Positions 1 through 6,794 of a stretch of DNA of 17,462 bases are shown here, piece by piece (position 1 is the first letter of the stretch; every line of letters begins with the position of its first letter). The notes beneath the pieces were generated by a model, which saw nothing but the letters and a program-made list of their open reading frames with translations, was not told where the DNA came from and did not search any database. This DNA comes from Ruminococcaceae bacterium UBA7147 (GTDB taxonomy: Bacteria > Bacillota > Clostridia > Oscillospirales > Acutalibacteraceae). The stretch covers positions 1 to 17,462 of the forward strand of contig DKWR01000034.1 of NCBI GenBank assembly GCA_002491825.1, given 5' to 3'. The translations under genes and the position numbers were made by a program.

Positions 1-81
1 CGTTCCCTACATTTGAGTGTGGTTGTTTTCATAACAAAATTGATAATTTTTAGTGTTATAACACAGGGGTTGTTCCCTACA
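1..81. repeat. Degenerate copy of the GTTCCCTAC palindromic repeat, cut by the window edge
   Basis: CGTTCCCTACA at 1-11 is the right end of a palindromic unit whose left part lies outside the window. After 28 bases comes TTGATAATTTTTAG (40-53), then ACACAGGGGTTGTTCCCTAC (62-81), which resembles the right end of the repeat at 11647-11678. The same 14-mer lies between the two full units near 11.5 kb, at almost the same distance from the preceding unit end. The second unit here lacks a matching GTAGGGAAC left arm, so it looks truncated. It lies directly upstream of gatC. No convincing gatC promoter was found in or beside it. Confidence 0.7.
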
Positions 82-109
82 TTTCATAGCTTTACAAAGG
101 ATGGTTTTT

Positions 110-388
110 ATGGTAACAAGAGAAGACGTTGAAAACATTGCGTTGCTTTCAAAGCTTTTTGTTCCCGAAGAGGAGCTTGACAGCCTGACGCAGTCAATGC
201 AGGAAATTATAGATTTTGCCGACGAAATCAACAAAGCCCCCGTAAGTGAGGAGGCTTTTGACAATATCAACAATCTGTCAAACGTGTTTCGTGAGGACGA
301 GGTTGTTGAGTCGTTCAGCAGCGAGGAAATTCTGAAAAATGCTCCCGAACAGGCAGAAAATCATTTCCTTGTTAGAAACAGAGAGTAA
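110..388 (+). CDS. gatC: Asp-tRNA(Asn)/Glu-tRNA(Gln) amidotransferase subunit C
   Basis: GatC is the small scaffold subunit that wraps around and stabilises the GatA-GatB pair in the cytoplasmic amidotransferase, which turns misacylated Glu-tRNA(Gln) or Asp-tRNA(Asn) into the correct amide form. The 92-aa product opens MVTREDVENIALLSKL, the usual GatC N-terminus, and its length fits the family. An ATG three codons earlier (101) is in frame but overlaps the AAAGGA ribosome site at 96-101. That site sits 8 bases before the ATG at 110, so 110 is preferred. It is first in the gatCAB operon, 15 bases before gatA. The family assignment is strong because of gene order and sequence. Confidence 0.95.
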   Translation: MVTREDVENIALLSKLFVPEEELDSLTQSMQEIIDFADEINKAPVSEEAFDNINNLSNVFREDEVVESFSSEEILKNAPEQAENHFLVRNRE

Positions 389-403
389 GGCGGTGTTTTA
401 GAT

Positions 404-1858
404 ATGGGTACAATTGCAAAAATCCACGAGATGCTGACTTCAAAGCAGTGCTCCTGCACCGAGCTTACAAAAAGCTATCTCGAAGAAATAGAAAAATCAA
501 ACGGTGAGCTTAACGCTTACGTCAATGTTACGGGCGACGAGGCTTTAAAGACAGCCGAAAAGGTTGACAAGAAAATCGCATCGGGCGAGGAAATCGGACT
601 GCTTGAGGGCGTTCCGATGACCTTAAAGGACAACCTTTCAACAAAGGGTATTGAGACTACCTGTTGTTCAAAGATTCTGACAGGCTACAAGCCGATTTAC
701 AACGCAACGGTCTGGGATATTCTTCAGTCGCAGAACGCCGTTATGCTCGGCAAGACGAATATGGACGAGTTCGCAATGGGCTCTTCGTGTGAAACCTCAT
801 ACTTCGGCGGTGCGACAAACCCATTTAATACAAAGCACGTTTCGGGCGGCTCCTCGGGCGGCGTTGCAAGCGCAGTCGGCGCAAATATTGCGGCTTACGG
901 TCTTGGCTCCGATACGGGCGGCTCAATCCGTCAGCCTGCATCATTCTGCGGAATTGTCGGCTTAAAGCCAACTTACGGCTCGGTTTCCCGTTACGGACTT
1001 GTTGCTTACGCAAGCTCGCTTGACCAGATTGGACCGATTACAAAGAGCGTTGAGGACGCTTCAATCGTCTTTGACGCAATTTCAAAATATGATGATAAGG
1101 ACTCCACCTCAAAGGGATATAACGGCAACACCTATTCATCGCTCAACAACGACATCAAGGGAATGAAAATCGGCATCGCAAGAGAATATCTTGACGGTGT
1201 GCGTGACGATGTAAAAGAGGCTGTGCTGAATGCGGCTGAGGTCTACAAGTCGCTCGGTGCAGAGATTGTTTACTTTGACTTGCCTGCACTCAAGTTTGCT
1301 CTTCCCGTTTACTATATCATCGCCTGTGCAGAGGCTTCTTCAAACCTCGGCAGATACGACGGTATCCGCTACGGCTACAAGACAGAGCACTACAATGGCA
1401 CTCACGATATGATTTGCCGCACACGCTCCGAGGGCTTCGGCGAGGAGGTTAAGCGCAGAATACTGCTCGGAACTTATGTGCTTTCGGCAGGCTACTACGA
1501 CGCTTACTACAAAAAGGCGCAGAATTTAAGGGGAACAATTGTAAAGGCTTTCAACGACGCATTTACTCATTGCGACGTTATCCTTGCTCCGACTGTTCCT
1601 ATGACTGCTTTTGAAATGGGACGTGCAGTTTCCGACCCTATTGAAACTTATCTCACCGATATTTGCACCGTTCCCGTAAATATTGCTGGCTTGCCGGGCG
1701 TTTCGGTTCCCTGCGGATTCAACGCAAAGGGTATGCCGATTGGTATGCAGCTTATCGGCAAGAGCTTTGGCGAGGCTGAAATTTTAAACGCCGCTTACAA
1801 ATATCAGCAGGCGGCAGGAGAGAACTTTAAGGATACAAAGTGGGGTGTTAAGCTGTGA
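404..1858 (+). CDS. gatA: Asp-tRNA(Asn)/Glu-tRNA(Gln) amidotransferase subunit A (amidase)
   Basis: GatA is the glutaminase of the GatCAB complex. It releases ammonia from glutamine, which travels to the GatB active site to amidate the misacylated tRNA. The 484-aa protein is full length for the amidase-signature family. Visible catalytic elements are Lys75 in the VPMTLKDN stretch, the cis-serine Ser150 in HVSGGSSGG, and the nucleophile Ser174 in DTGGSIRQPA, a complete Ser-cisSer-Lys triad spaced as in characterised GatA proteins. The ATG at 404 lies 10 bases after an AAGGCGG ribosome site that overlaps the gatC stop. The stop codon overlaps the GTG start of gatB by four bases, which suggests translational coupling. 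Confidence 0.97.
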   Translation: MGTIAKIHEMLTSKQCSCTELTKSYLEEIEKSNGELNAYVNVTGDEALKTAEKVDKKIASGEEIGLLEGVPMTLKDNLSTKGIETTCCSKILTGYKPIYNATVWDILQSQNAVMLGKTNMDEFAMGSSCETSYFGGATNPFNTKHVSGGSSGGVASAVGANIAAYGLGSDTGGSIRQPASFCGIVGLKPTYGSVSRYGLVAYASSLDQIGPITKSVEDASIVFDAISKYDDKDSTSKGYNGNTYSSLNNDIKGMKIGIAREYLDGVRDDVKEAVLNAAEVYKSLGAEIVYFDLPALKFALPVYYIIACAEASSNLGRYDGIRYGYKTEHYNGTHDMICRTRSEGFGEEVKRRILLGTYVLSAGYYDAYYKKAQNLRGTIVKAFNDAFTHCDVILAPTVPMTAFEMGRAVSDPIETYLTDICTVPVNIAGLPGVSVPCGFNAKGMPIGMQLIGKSFGEAEILNAAYKYQQAAGENFKDTKWGVKL

Positions 1859-3267
1859 AATACGAATTAGTTGCGGGTTTTGAAACCCATATTGAGCTTG
1901 CTACAAAGACAAAGATTTTCTGCGGCTGTACAACGCAGTTCGGCGGTGAGCCTAACACACATTGCTGTCCCGTTTGTATCGGACTTCCCGGCACGTTGCC
2001 AAAGCTTAATCGTCAGGTTGTACGCTACGGAATTATGGCTGGTCTTGCCACGCACGGCGAGATTGCCGAAATCTCAAAGATGGACAGAAAAAATTACTGC
2101 TATCCCGACCTTTCAAAGGCTTATCAGATAAGTCAGCTCTATGCTCCGCTTACAATCGGCGGCTATGTGGAGCTTTCAAGCGGAAAGAAAATCAGACTTC
2201 ACCACATTCACATCGAGGAGGACGCAGGAAAGCTGATTCATCAGCACGGCGACACCTACGTTGACTACAACCGCGGTGGCGTTCCGCTTATTGAAATCGT
2301 TTCCGAGCCTGACATCCGCTCAATTGACGAGGCGAGGGAGTACGTTGAAAAGCTCCAGCAGGTTATGAGATATATCGGTATTTCCGACTGCAAAATGCAG
2401 GAGGGTTCAATGCGCTGTGACGTAAATATTTCGGTTCGCCCCGTTGGCAGTGAAAAGCTCGGCACACGTACCGAAATCAAGAATATGAACTCAATCAACA
2501 ACATCTGCAAGGCTATGGAATACGAGTTTGAACGTCAGGTTGACTTGATTGAAAGCGGCGGTCAGGTTGTGCAGGAAACTCTGCGCTATGACGATGCGAC
2601 CAACACAACTTCTTCAATGAGAAGTAAGGAGGACGCTCACGACTACCGTTATTTCCGTGACCCCGACCTTGTGACAATTCACGTTACAAAGGAGGAGGTT
2701 GAAGAGATTAAATCAACGCTTCCCGAGCTTCCGACAGAGAAGTGCAAGCGTTATGTTGACGAGCTTTCGATACCCGAAAAGGACGCACAGCTCCTTACAA
2801 AATACAGAAATATCAGCGAATATTTTGACAAGGCTTGTGAGGGCGTTAAGTCGCCTAAGACTGTTTCAAACTTCATTATCGGTCAGATTTTCAGCAGAGT
2901 TGAAACCGAGGCTGACAAGGAAGTATTTGATGTTTCGGTAAGTCCCGAGCAGTTGAACGAGCTTGTAAAGCTGCTTGACAGCGGTAAAATCCGCAACAAT
3001 CTTGCGAAAGCAACGCTTGAAAAAATGCTTGACAGCGGCAAGGGTGCGCTTGAATTTATCAGCGAGAGCGATATGGGCGGACTTGACGAGAATGCAATGA
3101 TTGAGCTTTGCAAGCAGGCTGTTGAGAGCAACACAAAGGCTGTTGAGGACTACAAAAACGGCAAGGAAAAGGCAATTAAGGCGCTTGTTGGATTTGTTAT
3201 GAAGAACAGCAGAGGAAAGGCTGACGCCGCAGCCGCCGAGGCAAAAATCAAAGAGCTTATCGGATAG
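1855..3267 (+). CDS. gatB: Asp-tRNA(Asn)/Glu-tRNA(Gln) amidotransferase subunit B
   Basis: GatB binds the misacylated tRNA, activates the side-chain carboxylate with ATP and uses ammonia delivered from GatA. The 470-aa product begins YELVAGFETHIEL and continues through the kinase-like core to a C-terminal YqeY-type tail domain (about residues 320-470, ending in a helical stretch rich in Ala and Lys). Four cysteines, Cys23, Cys25, Cys38 and Cys41, form a CxC...CxxC pattern that fits the zinc site kept in some GatB proteins and lost in others such as that of Staphylococcus. The start is GTG at 1855, overlapping the gatA TGA in a GTGA junction. A GGGGTG stretch lies 7 bases upstream, so the weak start probably depends on coupling to gatA. 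Confidence 0.97.
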   Translation: MKYELVAGFETHIELATKTKIFCGCTTQFGGEPNTHCCPVCIGLPGTLPKLNRQVVRYGIMAGLATHGEIAEISKMDRKNYCYPDLSKAYQISQLYAPLTIGGYVELSSGKKIRLHHIHIEEDAGKLIHQHGDTYVDYNRGGVPLIEIVSEPDIRSIDEAREYVEKLQQVMRYIGISDCKMQEGSMRCDVNISVRPVGSEKLGTRTEIKNMNSINNICKAMEYEFERQVDLIESGGQVVQETLRYDDATNTTSSMRSKEDAHDYRYFRDPDLVTIHVTKEEVEEIKSTLPELPTEKCKRYVDELSIPEKDAQLLTKYRNISEYFDKACEGVKSPKTVSNFIIGQIFSRVETEADKEVFDVSVSPEQLNELVKLLDSGKIRNNLAKATLEKMLDSGKGALEFISESDMGGLDENAMIELCKQAVESNTKAVEDYKNGKEKAIKALVGFVMKNSRGKADAAAAEAKIKELIG

Positions 3268-3292
3268 ATTCTCAAAAGGCAGGTGCAATATT

Positions 3293-3715
3293 ATGAAAAA
3301 CAATTTGCGAGTATTGTCGCTTGTAATGCTTATCAGCCTTATTTTTTCGGGCTCGCTGTTTTATTACAAATTTGCCGACGTAATTATTCCGTCGTGGTCG
3401 CATGAGGGCGTTGACCTTTACGTTTATGTTCTGACATTTGTGATTATGATTTCAATGATTCTGAAATTCATTACGGGAATGTTCGGCTTGACGGCATTTA
3501 CAAAGAGCACAACTGAAAAAGAAAAGCAGAAAAAGCTTACTGTTTCGGGCAAGCTTGCCGTTCCGATTGCGGCTTGCGGACTTTTGTGTCTGTTTATCAA
3601 GCTGTTCTACTCCGACCGGTTTCTTGTAATTGATGTTTTTGATATTGCGCTTGATATTCTTTTAGGCTTTATGTTCATAATCTGCTCAATGTACGTTCGT
3701 GCAGGCAGAGAGTGA
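3293..3715 (+). CDS. Small integral membrane protein of unknown function
   Basis: I do not recognise this 140-aa protein. It has four hydrophobic segments at about residues 6-25, 42-64, 87-106 and 110-135. A charged loop between the second and third (about 69-87, rich in Lys, Glu and Thr) would face the cytoplasm by the positive-inside rule. It has no cysteine lipobox or catalytic motif. It starts 26 bases after gatB with an AGGTG/AAAGG ribosome site, and the terminator at 3754 follows, so it is probably the last gene of the gat transcript. Nothing in the sequence links it to tRNA amidation, so its place in the operon may be incidental. Codon use resembles the neighbours. Confidence 0.8.
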   Translation: MKNNLRVLSLVMLISLIFSGSLFYYKFADVIIPSWSHEGVDLYVYVLTFVIMISMILKFITGMFGLTAFTKSTTEKEKQKKLTVSGKLAVPIAACGLLCLFIKLFYSDRFLVIDVFDIALDILLGFMFIICSMYVRAGRE

Positions 3716-3753
3716 TGAAACATTTGCAGTAGAATAATAATATAAAAATAAAC

Positions 3754-3797
3754 AGCACCGCATATTCGGATTTACTTCTGAATATGCAGTGCTTTTG
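3754..3797 (+). terminator. Hairpin terminator ending the gatCAB transcript
   Basis: Arms AGCACCGCATATTC (3754-3767) and GAATATGCAGTGCT (3780-3793) pair with a single C-A mismatch. The loop is about 12 bases, and TTTTGTGTT follows. This fits a rho-independent terminator 39 bases after the membrane-protein gene. Confidence 0.8.
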
Positions 3798-3807
3798 TGT
3801 TATTTGT

Positions 3808-3829
3808 TATTGTGAAATTATCCACAATA
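3808..3829. promoter_or_regulatory. Inverted repeat containing a perfect DnaA-box 9-mer upstream of the Xre regulator
   Basis: TATTGTG (3808-3814) and CACAATA (3823-3829) are perfect 7-base inverted arms around an 8-base centre. The right half contains TTATCCACA (3818-3826), the consensus DnaA box. It lies about 60 bases before the regulator start, where an operator would be expected. No well-spaced -35/-10 pair could be fixed nearby, although several AT-rich candidates exist. Whether this binds DnaA, the encoded regulator or nothing is unknown. Confidence 0.35.
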
Positions 3830-3886
3830 TTATAAAAATCTTTTATTGATACAATATAAGTATATTATAAATCGGATTGATAAAAT

Positions 3887-4102
3887 ATGATTAGCTATGA
3901 ACCTTTGTGGAAAACAAAGAAAGAAAAACAGGTGTCTCAATACAAATTGCTGAAATCAGGAGTTGACAATAAAACTCTTGATGCATTGAAGAAAGGCAAA
4001 AATATTACCCTTTTGACGTTGGAAAAGTTATGTTCTATTTTAGACTGTACACCTAACGATATTGTTGAGTTCATTGATATTGAAACAAAAGGTCGGATTT
4101 AA
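3887..4102 (+). CDS. Small Cro/C1 (Xre)-type helix-turn-helix regulator
   Basis: The 71-aa protein is almost entirely one Cro/C1-type DNA-binding domain. Residues 17-38 (SQYKLLK...DNKTLDALKKGK) match the helix-turn-helix, and 41-63 (TLLTLEKLCSILDC...DIVEF) match the following helices of the YozG/HTH_26-like group common in Bacillota. No sensor domain follows, so any effector response is not visible. It has no clear ribosome site; the ATG follows an AT-rich GATAAAAT stretch, so expression is probably low. It is transcribed toward pckA, and its stop codon lies inside the shared terminator. Its targets are unknown; autoregulation through the inverted repeat at 3808-3829 is a guess. Confidence 0.8.
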   Translation: MISYEPLWKTKKEKQVSQYKLLKSGVDNKTLDALKKGKNITLLTLEKLCSILDCTPNDIVEFIDIETKGRI

Positions 4103-4130
4103 CCGTTTCTGCGGTTAAACCCGACCTTTA
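4091..4130. terminator. Bidirectional terminator between the Xre gene and pckA
   Basis: GGTCGGATTTAACCG (4091-4105) pairs with CGGTTAAACCCGACC (4112-4126) over 15 positions with one mismatch and a six-base loop. AAAA precedes the stem and a T-rich stretch follows, so it can end transcripts from both sides. The TAA of the Xre gene (4100-4102) is inside the left arm. A second short hairpin, ACTCGA...TCGAGT, lies just beyond, before the pckA stop. Confidence 0.85.
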
Positions 4131-4159
4131 TACTCGATTTATGTGTCGAGTTACTCGAC

Positions 4160-5857
4160 TTAGTTTAATTCGTCAACAACCTTCTGGATTGCTTCAAGAG
4201 CGTCATCGGGAAGCTTGTTGTAGCCGTCTTTTTCTGTTGCGAATGCCTTGATTTCGTTTACACGGTCATTCATACGAGCCTTAAGCTGTGCAACGTAATC
4301 TGCATCGTTCATATCGGGAACAAAGCCTTCCCAATCCATAATTTCGATGTCGGAGAACGGTCCCCACTTCTTGAATTCAGCCTTGCCCTCTACGATAGCT
4401 TCGAGGATACCGAGTGTGTCTTTAGGCTGAACCTTTTTGCCCATAAAGTCGCCTGTGTTTACGATGTAGCAGTCAACGTTCTTTTCCTCAACGAGCTTCT
4501 TGAACTTTGAGTAGTCGTTAGCAAGAGGATAAGTTCTGAACGGGTTAGCGTAGGGAACAACAACGAGCTTGTTGGGGTCAACGCCGGGAGCAAGTCTTTC
4601 GGCAGAGGATCTCTTTGTTGCGAGTGTTGCGCCCATTACGGAAGCAAGAGATGCACCCTTGAGCTTTACAACGGGAGGAATTGTGGGATCCTTCATAATC
4701 CAGAAGATAGCGTTTACAGGCTCGTCAATCTTGTCAACACGGTTGGGTGACCAAAGCTTTGACTTGATAGCTCTGCCGTTGCCGTTTCTGATGTCCTCTG
4801 TTACAAGCTGAACCTTGCCGTCCTCGTCAAGAGTAGCAGAGCAGTTCTGTGCTGTAAGGAGGTACTTGTTGTCAGGACAGCCTGTGGGATAGTCGGCTGT
4901 CTTGTCGAAGTATGTCGGCTCGATTGCGATTGATGCGCAGGTATCTGTGTTGATGATAAATGCGTCGTCGTGGAGAACCTTGATTTCATACTTGCCGCCG
5001 TGTTTTGCGTGAGTAAGAGTTGACTTACCCGAGCCTGAAAGACCGTATACGGAAGCAACGTATCTTTTGCCGTCGGGAAGGAGATATTCCTTCTGACCGC
5101 CGTGGCAGGAAGCGTAGCCGTTACGGTTGGCAATTGCCCATACCATTGTAAGTGTGCCCTTCTTGTGCTCGCCGAAGTATCTCATACCGAGGATACAAGC
5201 GCAGTTTGTTTCTGTGTTGAAGTAGCAGAGTGTTTTCTTTGCGGGGTCGCTTAAGCAGTCAAAGCTTACGCCGGGGTGCTCAACGGGAGTCCACTGGGGA
5301 TCCGAGAAGATGTAGATGTCGGGTTCTTTGCCGTCGCCTACGGGCTTTGAGTCCTTGTACATCTTAACGTACTCGTCTGACATATACTGGAAGTTGAGCA
5401 TCCAGGAGTACATAATGTTTTCTTCACCCTCGGGAATGAGAAGGTGAACCTTAACCATAAATTCAGGGTCAAGACCTGCATAGCAGGTTGCGTGATACAT
5501 TTTCTTGTAACGAGCGCTGTAGATAGCGTCCATAGCTACCTTGTCGAGTGCTTCGCAGTCAACGCCGGGCTCGCCTGCAATGCGGCGTGCAGCAGCGTAT
5601 CTGCCTGTGATTGCGCCGTCGTTGAAAAGAAGAACCTTTGCGTCCTTGTCAAGACCGAATTCCTCGCCTCTGTAAACAGGCATATCGGTAACGATTGTAC
5701 CGGGTGAATTCTTTGCAAGGTTGTATGCTTCCTTAAGTGTGTTTACGGGTACAACATTGTTGCCGTAGAATGCAGCTTCAATGATTGACCTTGTTTTTGA
5801 GAAACCGGGCTTGCCTTTGCCGATTTCGTTCAAAGGATAATAAGCTTTTGTTGACAT
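4160..5857 (-). CDS. pckA: Phosphoenolpyruvate carboxykinase, ATP-type
   Basis: The enzyme interconverts oxaloacetate + ATP with PEP + CO2 + ADP in the cytoplasm. In fermenting gut anaerobes it often runs toward oxaloacetate and conserves ATP, but direction cannot be read from sequence. The 565-aa protein is longer than the usual 520-540. Visible motifs are the substrate-side TGR (84-86, in GAITGRYAAARR), GEHKKG (229-234, family form GEMKKG) with its metal/substrate lysines, the P-loop GLSGSGKST (272-280) and the acidic HDD (296-298) that replaces the common DDEHGW form. These changes mark a divergent branch of the family. The ATG is 8 bases after AAGGAG. It stands alone as a transcript, with its promoter at 5920-5948 and the shared terminator at 4091-4130. 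Confidence 0.9.
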   Translation of the reverse strand: MSTKAYYPLNEIGKGKPGFSKTRSIIEAAFYGNNVVPVNTLKEAYNLAKNSPGTIVTDMPVYRGEEFGLDKDAKVLLFNDGAITGRYAAARRIAGEPGVDCEALDKVAMDAIYSARYKKMYHATCYAGLDPEFMVKVHLLIPEGEENIMYSWMLNFQYMSDEYVKMYKDSKPVGDGKEPDIYIFSDPQWTPVEHPGVSFDCLSDPAKKTLCYFNTETNCACILGMRYFGEHKKGTLTMVWAIANRNGYASCHGGQKEYLLPDGKRYVASVYGLSGSGKSTLTHAKHGGKYEIKVLHDDAFIINTDTCASIAIEPTYFDKTADYPTGCPDNKYLLTAQNCSATLDEDGKVQLVTEDIRNGNGRAIKSKLWSPNRVDKIDEPVNAIFWIMKDPTIPPVVKLKGASLASVMGATLATKRSSAERLAPGVDPNKLVVVPYANPFRTYPLANDYSKFKKLVEEKNVDCYIVNTGDFMGKKVQPKDTLGILEAIVEGKAEFKKWGPFSDIEIMDWEGFVPDMNDADYVAQLKARMNDRVNEIKAFATEKDGYNKLPDDALEAIQKVVDELN

Positions 5858-5919
5858 AAAATCTACTCCTTATCTAATCTTTTATAATGTATAGTATCAC
5901 ATTTTCAAGATACAACTGC

Positions 5920-5948
5920 ATTATAACACTTGTATATTATTTTTTCAA
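5920..5948 (-). promoter_or_regulatory. Sigma-A type promoter of pckA
   Basis: Read on the minus strand, TTGAAA (5943-5948) and TATAAT (5920-5925) are separated by exactly 17 bases. Transcription would start near 5913 and give a leader of about 55 bases. A second, weaker set downstream, TTGAAA (5903-5908) and TATAAA (5881-5886) with a 16-base spacer, could be a tandem promoter, but it would leave almost no leader before the ribosome site. No convincing catabolite-repression (cre) box was found. Confidence 0.8.
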
Positions 5949-6177
5949 GCTAAAATGCAATTATTCTTTTTAAATATTGCAAAAATTTCTTCCGTAAATT
6001 TCTATATGCTCAACCTCAACATATATTTGCATTTTTTTGACCTTTTTTCTTGCATTTTGCAAATGGATTTTACGTTTATTAGTGATATAATAAAAAGTAC
6101 GGCTGAAAAATGCCCCAAAATAGACATTCATTGGCTTTTGTGCATTATTTGTTCATAGATTAGTTCAGATTTCCGAT
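5949..6177. other. AT-rich intergenic stretch with one orphan promoter-like motif
   Basis: This stretch between the divergent pckA promoter and the lipoprotein promoter holds no supported gene. A possible 67-codon frame here lacks a ribosome site and has AT-driven composition. One extended -10 motif, TGATATAAT (6083-6091, plus strand), has no good -35 and no gene of its own. It could be an upstream promoter for the lipoprotein or for a short RNA. A small palindrome, TTGCATTTTGCAA, lies at 6050-6062. Confidence 0.5.
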
Positions 6178-6206
6178 TTGACGAAATTGCTTTAAAGTGA
6201 TAAAAT
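6178..6206 (+). promoter_or_regulatory. Sigma-A type promoter of the lipoprotein gene
   Basis: TTGACG (6178-6183) and TAAAAT (6201-6206) are 17 bases apart. The start point would be near 6213, downstream of the in-frame ATG at 6207, which supports the later ATG at 6237 as the true start. Confidence 0.75.
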
Positions 6207-6236
6207 ATGGTTAATAAATATGTGAGGTACAACGTG

Positions 6237-6614
6237 ATGGGTAAAAAAGCGGTTTCCTTATTAATATGCGTTTTATCATTGGCGTTTATGCTTTTCGGTT
6301 GCGGTGAAAATAAAAATTCAGAGATTGTCGGCGAGTGGGTTCCCACAACGGCTAAACTTAACGGCTCAACAATTAAATATGACGAGCTTGGAATTGAAAA
6401 GGAAAAGTTCGGTTTTGTCTTTACGGACGACGGCAAGTGCACTGCTACACTTGCAGGAATAAATGACGAAAGCTCGTATACCTTTAACGGCACGTCCGTT
6501 GATATTCAGATAAACGGCGAGGATTATAAGCTTGATTACGAAAAGGGCAACCTCACTTTGTCGCTGAATTACGGCGGAGAATATACGTCTTTTACATTTA
6601 CAAAGGTGAAATAA
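6237..6614 (+). CDS. Small secreted lipoprotein with a lipocalin-like fold candidate domain
   Basis: The 125-aa product starts MGKKAVSLLICVLSLAFMLF with a charged N-terminus, a hydrophobic core and the lipobox Leu19-Phe-Gly-Cys22, so it should be lipid-anchored to the outer face of the membrane. The mature part (about 100 residues) opens EIVGEWVPT and alternates short polar and beta-prone stretches ending in FTFTKVK. This pattern is seen in small lipocalin-like or DUF5640-type lipoproteins of Clostridia. No ligand or enzyme site can be named. An ATG ten codons upstream is in frame but lies before the predicted transcription start. The chosen ATG has a GAGG ribosome site. It is a single-gene transcript with its own promoter and terminator. 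Confidence 0.75.
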   Translation: MGKKAVSLLICVLSLAFMLFGCGENKNSEIVGEWVPTTAKLNGSTIKYDELGIEKEKFGFVFTDDGKCTATLAGINDESSYTFNGTSVDIQINGEDYKLDYEKGNLTLSLNYGGEYTSFTFTKVK

Positions 6615-6617
6615 TTT

Positions 6618-6635
6618 AATTCGGAATTCGGAATT
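6618..6635. repeat. AATTCGG tandem repeat after the lipoprotein gene
   Basis: AATTCGG occurs twice in tandem followed by a partial third copy, starting four bases after the lipoprotein stop codon. Simple repeats of this sort recur just after stop codons in this window (compare 8266-8280 and 17444-17458). Confidence 0.6.
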
Positions 6636-6671
6636 TCGAGATGCAGGATAATCTGTAAATAATATTACTAT

Positions 6672-6703
6672 AAAAACGGAGTCAAAAAAAGCTCCGTTTT
6701 TTT
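6672..6703 (+). terminator. Rho-independent terminator after the lipoprotein gene
   Basis: AAAAACGGAG (6672-6681) pairs with CTCCGTTTTT (6692-6701) around an A-rich loop and runs into a seven-base T tract. The A/T symmetry would let it work on both strands, but only plus-strand transcription reaches it here. Confidence 0.9.
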
Positions 6704-6728
6704 GCGCCCTTATTTATGCGGAAAATAA

Positions 6729-6757
6729 TTGAAAATCCACGCATTGTGTGGTATACT
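6729..6757 (+). promoter_or_regulatory. Sigma-A type promoter of gltX
   Basis: TTGAAA (6729-6734) and TATACT (6752-6757) are separated by 17 bases, with a start point near 6764. The -10 box is also the left half of an inverted repeat, TATACT (6752-6757) and AGTATA (6763-6768) around five A residues, which could be an operator. The promoter position rules out the in-frame ATG at 6729 as the gene start. Confidence 0.8.
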
Positions 6758-6794
6758 AAAAAAGTATAATTATTTATTTTGGAGAGTGAACGCA

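Noticed and set aside
2866..3303. 145-codon minus-strand frame opposite the end of gatB
   Set aside because: Antisense to the conserved GatB tail, no ribosome site and no recognisable protein features.
3818..3826. DnaA box as sign of a replication origin
   Set aside because: A single box, no AT-rich unwinding region with box clusters, and no dnaA, dnaN or other origin-linked genes nearby.
5858..5948. Catabolite control (cre) site at the pckA promoter
   Set aside because: The best match, around TGAAAATGTGATAC, lacks several conserved cre positions, including the central CG.
5955..6158. Possible 67-codon plus-strand gene in the gap upstream of the lipoprotein
   Set aside because: No ribosome site before its ATG, composition set by AT-rich intergenic DNA, and it overlaps an extended -10 motif.
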